Assembly (NCBI GenBank): GCA_011050085.1 | Contig: DRGL01000038.1 | Span: 1 to 32,136 of the forward strand | Direction of reading: 5' to 3' | Source: Pricia antarctica | GTDB lineage: Bacteria > Bacteroidota > Bacteroidia > Flavobacteriales > Flavobacteriaceae | Length of the DNA: 32,136 bases | Shown: one piece after another, positions 16,160 through 24,704 of the stretch | Position numbering within the stretch: the stretch's first letter is position 1 | Layout of the letters: each line of letters opens with the position of its first letter | Made by a program: the position numbers and the translations under genes | Notes under the pieces: model-generated | Told to the model about the DNA's origin: nothing | The model's database searches: none | Seen by the model: the letters and a program-made list of their open reading frames with translations, nothing else

Positions 16160-19138
16160 TTAGAAGTTGACATTTACACCTAACTGATATGTGCGTGGAA
16201 TAGGTACACCGGCAAAATCAAATCCTCTTACACCGTTACTCTGTCCTGCAGAATTTATCTCTGAATCCCAACCGCTATAGTTATCCCAAGAAATCAAGTT
16301 TCTGCCTACAAAACTGAATTTCAAATTATCGACTCCTTTAAAGGGTTCCCTGAAATTATAGCTCAATGACATTTCCCTTAATTTAACGAACGAACCATCC
16401 TCTATAAATTCTTCAAAGATACCGGCCTGAGCGCTGCCATAGGCTTTCGGCCTATTGCCCAACAATTCCTGACCTACATTAGATCCTCCTCCAAATATCA
16501 CGTTGTCCAATAATCGACGGTTCCAGTTGAATACATCGAAGCCCTGGACTGCGTCTAATTGAACCCTAAACGAGAAATCCTTATATGAAAATTCATTGAT
16601 CAACGAACCGAACCATTCGGGATTTGGATCACCGATGACCTTTGAGGTCGAACCATCATCGTTCACCCCAGTAAAAGGATAGCCGTCGGCGTCAAGGGAA
16701 ATGCTTCCGTCGGGTTCCCTTGCGTAAAATTGGCGGTAAAAAACACCTAATGATTCCCCTTCAACGACATAATTTGTCGAAAAGCTACCGGCAAGTGCAA
16801 ACTGACCACCTCCGGCCACGCTGGTAACCGTATTCTCATTTTTAGAATAGGTTGCGGTGATATCCCAAGAGAAATCCTGAGATTTTACAGGAGAACCTTT
16901 CAAGAGTATTTCTAGACCCTTATTCTCTAAGTTACCCACGTTTTCTATTCTTGAACTAAAACCGGTTGACGATGCCAGCTCTCGAGGTAGAAGAAGGTCG
17001 GTAACATCCTGCTTGTAATACGTGGCCTCTAGACCCAGTCGATTATTGAAAAAACCGGCATCAAACCCAAATTCAATTTCCTCTTGGCGTTCGGGAGCTA
17101 CGTTTAGGTCGCCCTGTTGCGTACTGGGCACCAAACTCGGTGAACCATTTATGGCAGACGGATTCAATAACGTAAAACGTTGAAATGCCGATAGGGCCGT
17201 AAGGTTACCTGCTTGACCCCAAGAACCCCTTAGTTTAAATGTGCTAAACGTATCTCCGAATGTATTTTTCCAGAAATCCTCCTCGGATACGATATAGGAT
17301 AAACTTGCCTTGGCATATAATTGATCTCGCTCATCCTTCCCAAAAGTAGAAGCGCCATCTTGGCGCAAGGCTCCGTTGATATAAAATTTATCCTTAAATC
17401 CAAACGACTGTTGAACGAAGGCACCCCAGTATGAAATTTGTGATCTACTCTCCCCTTGCGCCAATATACTACCGCTTTCTGCGGTTTCGACAATAGGCGG
17501 AAGACCATCGGCACTAATACCGATACGATCGAATTCCTCATATTGCCAAGAGCCACCCAATGTCGTTGTGGACGAAATGGTCTCTGTCAAGTCTGTTTTA
17601 TAAGAAAGGTTTAAATCACTGTTATATTGAAAATTATTGATATCCGATCTTCTAGCGAATCCATTTCCGTTCGGTGATGTATTATTGATAGGGATAAATG
17701 CCATAGCGGACTGGTTGAAATAATCAAGTCCCAAAGTGTAGCTTGCGGATAGTTTTTCCGTGATTTTGGCATCCAATCCGATACTTGTAATAATACGGTT
17801 CACTTTTTGTCCAAAGTCAAATCTGTCTACCGCTTCCAAAGGATTGGTTCTAGGCACTAAATTAGAGGTTACCGGAAAAACCCCAAATTCGTTCGGAAAC
17901 GGACTAATTGAATTATCACTGAAGATAAACCCGGTAATTGCGCCGTAAGCAGCGTTTATACCACCGTTAGGTATATCCTTGCTCTGACTTCTTACGTAGT
18001 TCAGACCGGCATTTACGGTAAGCCAATCAAATGCTTTTTGGGTCAGGTTGGCCTTAAAACCTACCCGTTGAAAATCCGTGTTTTTTATGATGCCCTCATT
18101 ATCTAGATGGGACGCAGAAAGGAAGTATGACGTTTTATCGGTTCCTCCGTTCATGGAGAGATAGTTTTCGACACCAAATCCTGATCCAAAAAACTCATCT
18201 TGATAATCGTATCTCGTTGCCGGAACAGTTTCCAAATTAGTTCTATCAAAAGGATCTACCCAAGACAAAGGCGTGGTATTATAATCAATTTTATCGCGAA
18301 GTGAATTGATTTTTACGTTCGTTGAAAAACTAAATTTAGGTGCACCGGATTTTCCCTTTTTTGTAAATATTTGGACAACCCCATTACTTGCCCTTGAACC
18401 ATATACTGCGGCAGCGGCAGCACCTTTGATAATCTCGATACGATCTATATCGTTCGGGTTTAGGTCAGCCAATCTGTTTTGGGCATTACCCCCAAGATCT
18501 ACTAACTCATTACTTGAGTTACTGATGATTATTCCATCAACGATATACAATGGATCCGAACTTCCCAGAACCGTACTAGGGCCCCGTAAACGAATACTGA
18601 TTCCTCCTGCTGGATCACCAGAATTCTGTTGCACTAAAGCCCCGGTAACCTTCCCAGAAATAGCCTGGTCAACCGCAGTAGCGCCGTTGTTTACTAAATC
18701 TTCCGATTTGACCGATGAAATAGAATTACCTAAAGTTCGTTTATTGACGCCGACTGTTGAGCCGGTTACCACGACTTCATCCAAACTCAGTAAATCTTCC
18801 GTAAGAACGACATCCGTAAGTATTTCGGTTGTTCCTCCTAAGCTAATAGGGACTGTCTTCGTTGAATAGCCTAGATAGCTAACTTTTAATTGATAGTTGC
18901 CATCTGAAATATTTGCTGTAAACGCGTATTTTCCATCGAAATCGGTCACGCCTCCGATGGTGGTATTATTAATAAAGACCGAAGCGCCCGGAATGGGTGC
19001 GCCATCGTTTCCATCCGAAACCGTACCGCTAAAGGCATAGTCCGAAGTCTGTGCAAAGCTAAAAGTACTCGCAGTCAATATCAAAAAGGTAGCCAATCTC
19101 GATAAAATCTTAGCGTGTCTAAAAGTTGTTTTTTCCAT
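16160..19138 (-). CDS. SusC/RagA-family TonB-dependent outer-membrane transporter
   Basis: 992 residues. Sec signal peptide ends near STFSFAQ. A carboxypeptidase-D-like regulatory domain follows (~33-110: FSGTVSDGNDGAPIPGASVFI, GGVTDFDGKYAFT), then the SusC linker LDEVVVTG and the plug domain (~125-250, with SGKVTGALVQQNSGDPAGG and IVDGIIISN and RIEIIKGAAAAAVYGSRASNG). The rest is a 22-stranded barrel ending in aromatic NVNF. There is no N-terminal STN domain, so no direct anti-sigma signalling is expected. It forms an uptake complex with the following SusD. It is divergent from a DeoR-family gene, which is the likely regulator. Length and domain order are typical. Confidence 0.96.
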   Translation of the reverse strand: MEKTTFRHAKILSRLATFLILTASTFSFAQTSDYAFSGTVSDGNDGAPIPGASVFINNTTIGGVTDFDGKYAFTANISDGNYQLKVSYLGYSTKTVPISLGGTTEILTDVVLTEDLLSLDEVVVTGSTVGVNKRTLGNSISSVKSEDLVNNGATAVDQAISGKVTGALVQQNSGDPAGGISIRLRGPSTVLGSSDPLYIVDGIIISNSSNELVDLGGNAQNRLADLNPNDIDRIEIIKGAAAAAVYGSRASNGVVQIFTKKGKSGAPKFSFSTNVKINSLRDKIDYNTTPLSWVDPFDRTNLETVPATRYDYQDEFFGSGFGVENYLSMNGGTDKTSYFLSASHLDNEGIIKNTDFQRVGFKANLTQKAFDWLTVNAGLNYVRSQSKDIPNGGINAAYGAITGFIFSDNSISPFPNEFGVFPVTSNLVPRTNPLEAVDRFDFGQKVNRIITSIGLDAKITEKLSASYTLGLDYFNQSAMAFIPINNTSPNGNGFARRSDINNFQYNSDLNLSYKTDLTETISSTTTLGGSWQYEEFDRIGISADGLPPIVETAESGSILAQGESRSQISYWGAFVQQSFGFKDKFYINGALRQDGASTFGKDERDQLYAKASLSYIVSEEDFWKNTFGDTFSTFKLRGSWGQAGNLTALSAFQRFTLLNPSAINGSPSLVPSTQQGDLNVAPERQEEIEFGFDAGFFNNRLGLEATYYKQDVTDLLLPRELASSTGFSSRIENVGNLENKGLEILLKGSPVKSQDFSWDITATYSKNENTVTSVAGGGQFALAGSFSTNYVVEGESLGVFYRQFYAREPDGSISLDADGYPFTGVNDDGSTSKVIGDPNPEWFGSLINEFSYKDFSFRVQLDAVQGFDVFNWNRRLLDNVIFGGGSNVGQELLGNRPKAYGSAQAGIFEEFIEDGSFVKLREMSLSYNFREPFKGVDNLKFSFVGRNLISWDNYSGWDSEINSAGQSNGVRGFDFAGVPIPRTYQLGVNVNF

Positions 19139-19250
19139 AAGGATCTGAGTTAGTTAATTCAATTGCTTGCTAAAACAATTTCTGAAAGATGTTTGATTAT
19201 TGTAAAAGTAACCAAAATCTTAGGTGATGCAATTATTTGCCGTTTATTTA

Positions 19251-19293
19251 TGCAGTACCCCGAAATGGTCCTTTTATTTTGATAAATACTGCA
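19251..19293. promoter_or_regulatory. Candidate DeoR-type operator (inverted TGCAGTA/TACTGCA) between susC and the regulator
   Basis: TGCAGTA at 19251-19257 and its exact complement TACTGCA at 19287-19293 lie 36 bp apart centre to centre. The downstream half-site sits between the -33 and -7 elements of the putative regulator promoter. A further near-palindrome GCAATTATTTGC is at 19229-19240 on the susC side. Such placing suits a regulator that controls itself and the divergent transporter. Inferred from symmetry and position only. Confidence 0.4.
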
Positions 19294-19310
19294 AAATCAT
19301 GCTACATTTG
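19278..19310 (+). promoter_or_regulatory. Putative Bacteroidota-type promoter of the DeoR-family gene
   Basis: TTTG at 19278-19281 and TACATTTG at 19303-19310 match the Bacteroidota -33 (TTTG) and -7 (TAnnTTTG) elements with a 21-bp spacer, 36 bp upstream of the start codon. Confidence 0.5.
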
Positions 19311-19345
19311 TTGAGAATAATACCAAGCCAACCACAGTAACTATT

Positions 19346-20095
19346 ATGCTAAAGGAAGAAAGACATCAATTGATATTGAACGAGGTTGCATTGCACAATA
19401 GGGTGCTGTTGACCGATATCTCTGAGGTTCTTAAGGTTTCCGTCGATACGGTAAGAAGGGATGTGATTCAATTGGATGTAGAGAAAAAATTGAAAAAAGT
19501 TCATGGTGGAGCCATATCATTGGGCTACTCAAACAACATGGGTGAACAGACCAAGGTTTATGCGCTTGAAAAGAAAAAGGGTATCGCTCAGAAAGCAACG
19601 CAACTATTACGAAACGGGAACATCATAATAATTCATGGCGGAACCACTTGTATAGAATTTGCCCGGAACATTCCAGAGAAGATGAGCCTTACCTGTTTCA
19701 CGTTGAGCTTGCCCGTTGCCATCGAATTATGTAAAAAACCAAAAATTGAAGTTATTTTTCTCGGGGGGATTCTGGCAAAAGAGTCACAGATAGCTTCGGG
19801 CGGACAGGCAATCCACAACCTCTCAAGAATCAGGGCCGATTTCGGTTTTATCGGAACGGGATACGTAGATGCTGATTACGGCCTAACCGAGTTCGATTGG
19901 GAAAGCGTTCAGGTGAAAACCGCAGTAATACAGGCATCAAAAAATACGGTACTGTTGACTATCTCGGAAAAGCTAAATTCTAAAAATCGGTATAAGACTT
20001 GTGAGATGAGTGCAATTACTACCATGATAACAGAATTAGATCCGTCAGACAAAGCACTGGAAACATTTAAAAGAACGGGAGTGAGTTTGCTATAG
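19346..20095 (+). CDS. DeoR/GlpR-family transcriptional regulator
   Basis: 249 residues. The N-terminal winged helix-turn-helix is clear: ERHQLILNEVALHNRVLL, then DISEVLKVSVDTVRRDVIQLD with the recognition helix around SVDTVRRD, and KKVHGGA at the wing. The C-terminal ISOCOT-like sensor domain has IIHGGTTCIEFAR, FLGGILAKES and DFGFIGTGYVDADYGLTEF. These regulators usually repress sugar-catabolic genes and are released by a phosphorylated sugar intermediate. It is divergent from susC across 207 bp containing inverted repeats and lies upstream of the catabolic genes to its right, so both blocks are likely targets. The effector is unknown. Confidence 0.93.
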   Translation: MLKEERHQLILNEVALHNRVLLTDISEVLKVSVDTVRRDVIQLDVEKKLKKVHGGAISLGYSNNMGEQTKVYALEKKKGIAQKATQLLRNGNIIIIHGGTTCIEFARNIPEKMSLTCFTLSLPVAIELCKKPKIEVIFLGGILAKESQIASGGQAIHNLSRIRADFGFIGTGYVDADYGLTEFDWESVQVKTAVIQASKNTVLLTISEKLNSKNRYKTCEMSAITTMITELDPSDKALETFKRTGVSLL

Positions 20096-20372
20096 CTAGC
20101 CGAAGAAGTGCATTGCTGGTCTTTAATTAGTATTTAGTAATCCTATATACTTTGTATGTGTTAGAGAATCTTCTAAAAATTCTGAATTTAGTGAATCCTA
20201 AATCCAATCAGAAAATTAAAATTATAAGGAAATAATATACCGTTTCACATATGTTGACGATTTGTGAACTCAAATCCATGGTCTCAAATGAAATCTTTGG
20301 AAACTGAAAATTATAAATCAATTAGTAATGTGCAATTTCAAACTGCTTTGATCATCAACAAAGACGTCGGCA

Positions 20373-20390
20373 ACCCCGAAGCCTCGGGGT
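20373..20390 (-). terminator. GC-rich hairpin downstream of tRNA-Arg
   Basis: ACCCCGA (20373-20379) pairs with TCGGGGT (20384-20390) around a 4-nt loop, 18 bp past the tRNA 3' end on the transcribed strand. It is the strongest stem in this gap and may end or help process the tRNA transcript, but no U-run follows on the minus strand. Confidence 0.4.
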
Positions 20391-20398
20391 AACTTGCA
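20380..20398 (-). repeat. Degenerate partial duplication of the tRNA-Arg 3' end
   Basis: Reading the minus strand, TGCAAGTT ... CCGAGGCT occurs in the tRNA (20433-20409, 9-nt spacer) and again here (20398-20380, 3-nt spacer). The two 8-mers appear in the same order and orientation. This is what an old attachment-site scar or a decayed tRNA copy would look like, though the second 8-mer also takes part in the hairpin at 20373-20390. Confidence 0.35.
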
Positions 20399-20407
20399 AA
20401 TCGGAAG

Positions 20408-20479
20408 TAGCCTCGGCAAGAATCGAACTTGCATCTAAAGTTTAGGAAACTTCTATTCTATCCATTGAACTACGAGGCC
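20408..20479 (-). tRNA. tRNA-Arg (anticodon CCT)
   Basis: 72 nt on the minus strand. Acceptor GGCCTCG (from 20479) pairs with CGAGGCT (one G-T pair at the end), discriminator A at 20408, CCA not encoded. D-arm GTTC/GAAT, anticodon stem GAAGT/ACTTT with loop TTCCTAA giving anticodon CCT, variable loop AGAT, and T-arm GCAAG-TTCGATT-CTTGC. All four arms fold, so the gene appears functional. Confidence 0.95.
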
Positions 20480-20493
20480 GGTAAAAGGGATGG

Positions 20494-20501
20494 CAAAAAT
20501 A
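20494..20501 (-). promoter_or_regulatory. Putative -7 element of the tRNA-Arg gene
   Basis: On the minus strand this reads TATTTTTG, a perfect TAnnTTTG Bacteroidota -7 element, 14 bp upstream of the tRNA 5' end. A matching -33 element is not obvious. Confidence 0.4.
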
Positions 20502-20624
20502 AAGTTTTTTTTGGGATGCTTTAAATTCCGTCACAACTAATTTGACCTTCTTTAGAAAGGTATTGAAAACTTAGTTATCTTGGATTACTGAAACCCGAAC
20601 CCATTCAAATCCAACGAAACGCCA

Positions 20625-22451
20625 ATGACCCTCTCCCCTTGGGATATCGACATCGTCATCGCCTACGTTGTCGGCGTTTTGGCACTCGGTTTCTACCTTT
20701 CCAGAAAATCCTCCAAAAACCTTAAATCCTACTTTTTAGGGGGCAATGAACTGCCCTGGTACTATTTGGGACTTAGCAATGCCTCTGGAATGTTCGATAT
20801 TTCGGGCACCATGTGGTCAGTGGGCATCCTTTTTGTCTATGGATTAAAAAGTGCTTGGCTACCTTGGCTTTGGCCCGTTTGGAACCAAGTTTTTGTTTTC
20901 GTCTATCTCGCCATTTGGATGCGCCGCTCTAACGTTATGACAGGGGCTGAATGGATAACCTTCCGTTTCGGCGATGGTAAGGGTGCCAAACTTTCGCACA
21001 TTATCATCGTTATTTTCGCTGTAATCAGTGTACTCGGTTTTATCGCCTATTTCTTCGAGGGCATCGGTAAGTACAGTACCTCTATTCTTCCTTGGGATAT
21101 GTCTTTCGGGTTCTTCGGATACCCTGTATCGTCGGCCCGAAGCTACGCCCTGATTATTTGCGGATTGACCTCTTTGTATACCGTTAAGGGCGGTATGCAC
21201 AGCGTGGTCGCAACCGAGGTAATGCAGTTCGTCATAATGACCATTGCCTGTTTCGGTGTGGGCATAGTTGCCTACAATATGGTAACTTCCGAGCAGATAG
21301 CTGCCGTAGTTCCCGAAACCTGGGACCAGCTTTTTTTTGGATGGAACCTGGGCCTCGATTGGAGCAACTCGGCCTTTCCACAGGTCAACAATAAAATCGA
21401 AAGCGATGGATTCGATCTGTTCGGCATTCTTTTTATGCTGATGGTGCTTAAAGGTATTTTTGCTTCTGTCGCAGGGCCCATACCCAGTTATGACATGCAG
21501 CGGATATTGGCCACCAAAACCCCTGCCGAAGCGGCCAAAATGAGTTTTCTAACCATTTGTGTACTCTACATTCCGAGGTATTTTATGATAATCGGGTTTG
21601 CCGTCCTTTCACTGGTTTACCTCGCCCCTGAACTACAGGCCATGGGCGACAACATTGATTTCGAGCAAGTACTTCCCATGGCCATCAATAAATTTCTTCC
21701 GATAGGCTTGAAGGGCTTGATGTTAGCAGGTTTCCTCGCCGCTTTTATGGGTACGTTTGCGGCTTTTGTAAACGCTGCGCCCGCCTACATTGTAAACGAT
21801 ATTTATAAGAAATACATCAACCCCGGAGCTCCTGATAAAAAACTGGTACGGCTGAGTATTATTTCATCTCTGGCCTTGGTTATGGTCGGTATAGCCTTCG
21901 GTTTTAATGCCGGTTCGTTGAACACACTCATTCTGTGGTTGAGCTCTTCACTTTATGGGGGCTATGTCGCCGCCAATGTGCTTAAATGGATATGGTGGCG
22001 TTTTACCGGAAACGGTTATTTTTGGGGAATGTTCTTCGGATTGATCGCTTCGACAGTCAAGTTCCTGTTTTTTCCAAATTATGTAGATATTTTTGTATTT
22101 CCCATCATCTTTATCTTTGCATTTATCGGTTGCATTATCGGTACATTTCTAGAGCCCCTTCCCAATCGGGAACAGGTAAAACGATTTTACAAACAGACCA
22201 GACCGTGGGGCTTTTGGGGCCCGATCAAAGAAGAGGTGATGGCCGATGACCCCGATTTTATTCCCAATATGGATTTCAAACGGGATAGTTTCAATGTAGT
22301 AGTAGGTATTGCTTGGCAAATGGCACAGGTGGTTATACCTATCTATTTTATGCTCCGGAAGGATACGGAAATGGTAATTTGGAGTAGTGTATTGATTTTG
22401 ACGAGCTACTTATTGAAAAGGTTTTGGTGGGATAGGTTAGCAAAGGATTGA
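20625..22451 (+). CDS. Sodium:solute symporter (SSS family)
   Basis: 608 residues with about 14-15 hydrophobic helices. The start (DIDIVIAYVVGVLALGFYLSRK), SYFLGGNELPWYYLGLSNASGMFD in the TM1 region, GAEWITFRFG and the DMQRILATKTPAEA loop are all typical of SSS transporters, which import sugars, sialic acids, myo-inositol or similar solutes with Na+ through the inner membrane. The next gene starts 33 bp downstream and is followed by an overlapping AGE epimerase, so this looks like the transporter of a three-gene operon. The substrate is therefore probably a sugar or N-acyl sugar. Family confident, substrate inferred from neighbours. Confidence 0.93.
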   Translation: MTLSPWDIDIVIAYVVGVLALGFYLSRKSSKNLKSYFLGGNELPWYYLGLSNASGMFDISGTMWSVGILFVYGLKSAWLPWLWPVWNQVFVFVYLAIWMRRSNVMTGAEWITFRFGDGKGAKLSHIIIVIFAVISVLGFIAYFFEGIGKYSTSILPWDMSFGFFGYPVSSARSYALIICGLTSLYTVKGGMHSVVATEVMQFVIMTIACFGVGIVAYNMVTSEQIAAVVPETWDQLFFGWNLGLDWSNSAFPQVNNKIESDGFDLFGILFMLMVLKGIFASVAGPIPSYDMQRILATKTPAEAAKMSFLTICVLYIPRYFMIIGFAVLSLVYLAPELQAMGDNIDFEQVLPMAINKFLPIGLKGLMLAGFLAAFMGTFAAFVNAAPAYIVNDIYKKYINPGAPDKKLVRLSIISSLALVMVGIAFGFNAGSLNTLILWLSSSLYGGYVAANVLKWIWWRFTGNGYFWGMFFGLIASTVKFLFFPNYVDIFVFPIIFIFAFIGCIIGTFLEPLPNREQVKRFYKQTRPWGFWGPIKEEVMADDPDFIPNMDFKRDSFNVVVGIAWQMAQVVIPIYFMLRKDTEMVIWSSVLILTSYLLKRFWWDRLAKD

Positions 22452-22484
22452 GGTTTCGAACCTCGAAAAGAGAATAAAGCATTT

Positions 22485-23426
22485 ATGCAAATTACAGGTA
22501 CCTTTTTAGACGAGATAAGTCACGATATCCCCCATCAGAATTGGGGCAGAAAAGAGTGGGATACCGACTTCGCCCACATGAAAGAAATGGGAATCGATAC
22601 CGTTATCCTCATCCGTTCGGGATATCGGCGATTTTTGACCTATCCATCTTCCTATTTGATAGAAAAACAAGGCTGCTTTAAACCGCCCGTTGATTTGATA
22701 GACCTGTTTTTGAAACTCTCGGAAAAGTACGGCATGACCTTTTACTTCGGCACCTATGACAGCGGTAAATATTGGGATACCGGCGACATGCGCCACGAAT
22801 TAGACATCAACCTGCATATCATCGAAGAAGTATTTCAGAAATACGGCCACCATAAGAATTTTGGTGGATGGTACCTCAGCCTCGAACTGAGCCGTAAGAC
22901 CAAGGGTGCTTTAGAATCTATTTCCAAATTAGGCCTGCAATGTAAAACGGTTAGTAACGGATTACCCGTTTTAATCTCGCCATGGATCGATGGAAAGAAA
23001 GCCATAGCGGCCACAAAAGGGGAGCTTGCCAAAGGTTCAGGTATCTCACTAAGGGAACATCAAAACGAATGGGATGAAATTTTCGACGGTATCAAAGACG
23101 CCGTCGATATCGTTGCCTTTCAAGACGGGCATGTCGATTATCATGAACTCGAAGATTATTTAAGGATAAACAAGCGTTTGGCCGATAGATACGGATTACA
23201 CTCATGGACCAATTCCGAATCATTTGATCGTGATATGCCCATCAAGTTTTTACCCATCAAATTCGAAAAGATGCTACTCAAACTGGAAGCCGCCCGACGT
23301 GCAGGATGCGAAAAGGCGATTACTTTCGAATTCTCGCATTTTATGAGTCCGCAATCTGCCTATTTGCAGGCGGGGCATTTGTACAATAGGTATATGGAAT
23401 ATTTTAAGCTAAGTAAAGAAAATTGA
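22485..23426 (+). CDS. DUF4434-family TIM-barrel protein (putative glycoside-hydrolase-like, cytoplasmic)
   Basis: 313 residues without signal peptide. ITGTFLDEISHDIPHQNWG at the N-terminus, the strand-helix repeats (MGIDTVILIRSGYRR; YGMTFYFGTYDSGKYW; NFGGWYLSLELS; VDIVAFQDGHVDYH; KAITFEFSHFMSP) describe a beta/alpha barrel of the DUF4434 (PF14488) type. E134 on strand four and E282 near the last strand are candidate catalytic acids, as in clan-A hydrolases, but this is a guess from placement. The stop overlaps the TTG start of the AGE epimerase gene, indicating coupled translation and a joint job on the sugar brought in by the symporter. DUF4434 homology good; enzymatic activity unproven. 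Confidence 0.78.
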   Translation: MQITGTFLDEISHDIPHQNWGRKEWDTDFAHMKEMGIDTVILIRSGYRRFLTYPSSYLIEKQGCFKPPVDLIDLFLKLSEKYGMTFYFGTYDSGKYWDTGDMRHELDINLHIIEEVFQKYGHHKNFGGWYLSLELSRKTKGALESISKLGLQCKTVSNGLPVLISPWIDGKKAIAATKGELAKGSGISLREHQNEWDEIFDGIKDAVDIVAFQDGHVDYHELEDYLRINKRLADRYGLHSWTNSESFDRDMPIKFLPIKFEKMLLKLEAARRAGCEKAITFEFSHFMSPQSAYLQAGHLYNRYMEYFKLSKEN

Positions 23427-24583
23427 AACACTACGCTGAAATATATAAGCGCGAGTTGCTCGAAGAAGTCATCCCTTTCTGGGAACGCCACTCCCCGGAT
23501 ACCCAATACGGCGGCTATTTCACTTGCCTGACCGACAAGGGCGAAGTCTATGACACCGATAAATTTCTTTGGTTACAGGCCCGGCAGGTTTGGATGTTTT
23601 CTAAGCTGTACCAAGAAGTTGAGCCCTTGGTAGCATGGAAGAGAATGGCGCAACTGGGAGCCGATTTCCTCGAAAAACAGGGAAGGGACCAAGAAGGAAA
23701 CTGGTATTTTTCTCTAAATCAAAAAGGCGAACCCTTGGTGCAACCCTATAACATCTTTTCAGATTGCTTTGCGGCCATGGCCTTTGGAGCTCTATTCCAG
23801 ATCCATCCCGAAGAACGCTATGCCGAGATTGCTAAATGCACCTTTGAAAATATCTTAAAACGACAGGAAAATCCGAAAGGGAAATATAACAAAGCATACA
23901 CCCGAACCCGCGAGCTTCAGAATTTTGCACTACCCATGATCTTGTGCAACCTTTCTTTGGAACTCGAACATATTTTGGGGGAAGAGCAAGTTGAGAAAGT
24001 TACAGGCTCGGTTATCGAGCTTATCCTAAATAAATTTTATCAGGAGGAAAGTGGACTTGTCTTGGAAAATATATCGCGAAACGGGCAGTTTATCGATACT
24101 TTTGAAGGCCGGCTATTAAATCCAGGTCATGCCATCGAGGCCATGTGGTTTATCATGAATCTTGGTATTCGCAAAAAGGATAATGCCTTGGTAGAAAAAG
24201 CGGAACAGATCATGTACCGACAACTCGAAAATGGTTGGGACGAAAAACATGGCGGGATTTTCTATTTTATGGATATCAAAGGTTATCCGCCCCAACAATT
24301 GGAACACCAATTAAAATTATGGTGGGTGCATTTAGAAACCTTGGTTGCTTTGGCAAAAACCTATGCGTATAATCAAAGTCCGACTGCCAAAATGTGGTTC
24401 GAAAAAGTGCACCACTACACTTGGAACCATTTCCGGGACAAGGAACGCGGTGGGGAATGGTATGGCTATCTCGACCGTCAGGGCGAAGTTTCGCTAAAAC
24501 TTAAAGGCGGAAAATGGAAAGGCTGTTTTCATGTGCCTCGGGCATTGCTAGAAGTTTGGAAAACACTGGAGAAATTCGGTTGA
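23423..24583 (+). CDS. N-acylglucosamine 2-epimerase (AGE) family sugar epimerase/isomerase
   Basis: 386 residues, no signal peptide, an (alpha/alpha)6 barrel. Family marks include R54 in WLQARQVWMFS, H236 in LLNPGHAIEAMW, the KLWWVHLETL segment and the C-terminal H370 in GCFHVPRALLEVW; the two histidines correspond to the acid/base pair of AGE enzymes. The family interconverts GlcNAc/ManNAc or, in other branches, mannose/fructose or cellobiose/Glc-Man; the branch cannot be fixed by eye. The start is TTG at 23423, overlapping the preceding stop by 4 bp; no ATG fits better because homology begins at once. Cytoplasmic, acting after import through the SSS symporter. Family call strong. Confidence 0.92.
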   Translation: MKHYAEIYKRELLEEVIPFWERHSPDTQYGGYFTCLTDKGEVYDTDKFLWLQARQVWMFSKLYQEVEPLVAWKRMAQLGADFLEKQGRDQEGNWYFSLNQKGEPLVQPYNIFSDCFAAMAFGALFQIHPEERYAEIAKCTFENILKRQENPKGKYNKAYTRTRELQNFALPMILCNLSLELEHILGEEQVEKVTGSVIELILNKFYQEESGLVLENISRNGQFIDTFEGRLLNPGHAIEAMWFIMNLGIRKKDNALVEKAEQIMYRQLENGWDEKHGGIFYFMDIKGYPPQQLEHQLKLWWVHLETLVALAKTYAYNQSPTAKMWFEKVHHYTWNHFRDKERGGEWYGYLDRQGEVSLKLKGGKWKGCFHVPRALLEVWKTLEKFG

Positions 24584-24628
24584 TGTATTTTTCGATTAGA
24601 AATAGATGACTCTCCGGCCTCAGCGGTA

Positions 24629-24704
24629 TTTTTGGCAAGAACTACTTGAAATTTCAAAGCTTAAATAAGCTATGAGTTCTGAAAACGTTCATTTATGCCA
24701 AAAA
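24629..24704. repeat. Nested inverted repeats downstream of the AGE gene
   Basis: Outer arms TTTTTGGCA (24629-24637) and TGCCAAAAA (24696-24704) enclose AGAACT/AGTTCT (24638-24643/24675-24680) and AGCTTA/TAAGCT (24658-24663/24666-24671). Outer and second arms are contiguous on the left side and leave a 15-nt bulge on the right. A further CGAAC/GTTCG pair follows close by. Could be the terminator of the symporter operon, a structured RNA, or a decayed small element. Confidence 0.5.

Larger units (their letters stand above)
20096..20407. other. Gene-free stretch between the DeoR-family gene and tRNA-Arg
   Basis: 312 bp without a convincing ORF. Its right end contains a GC-rich hairpin (20373-20390) and a degenerate copy of the tRNA 3' end (20380-20398), listed separately. 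The remainder is AT-rich and featureless to me. Confidence 0.5.

Noticed and set aside
18306-18869. A 187-aa frame opposite the susC plug region.
   Set aside because: It lies wholly antisense to a highly conserved SusC domain, has no domain pattern and is best explained as a shadow of codon usage.
20859-21200. A 113-aa frame opposite the symporter gene.
   Set aside because: Antisense to conserved membrane helices, without protein-like features.
20625-24583. Calling the symporter-DUF4434-AGE set a sialic acid catabolism operon.
   Set aside because: AGE and SSS families fit, but neither a NanA lyase, sialidase nor NanM-type mutarotase is present in the window.
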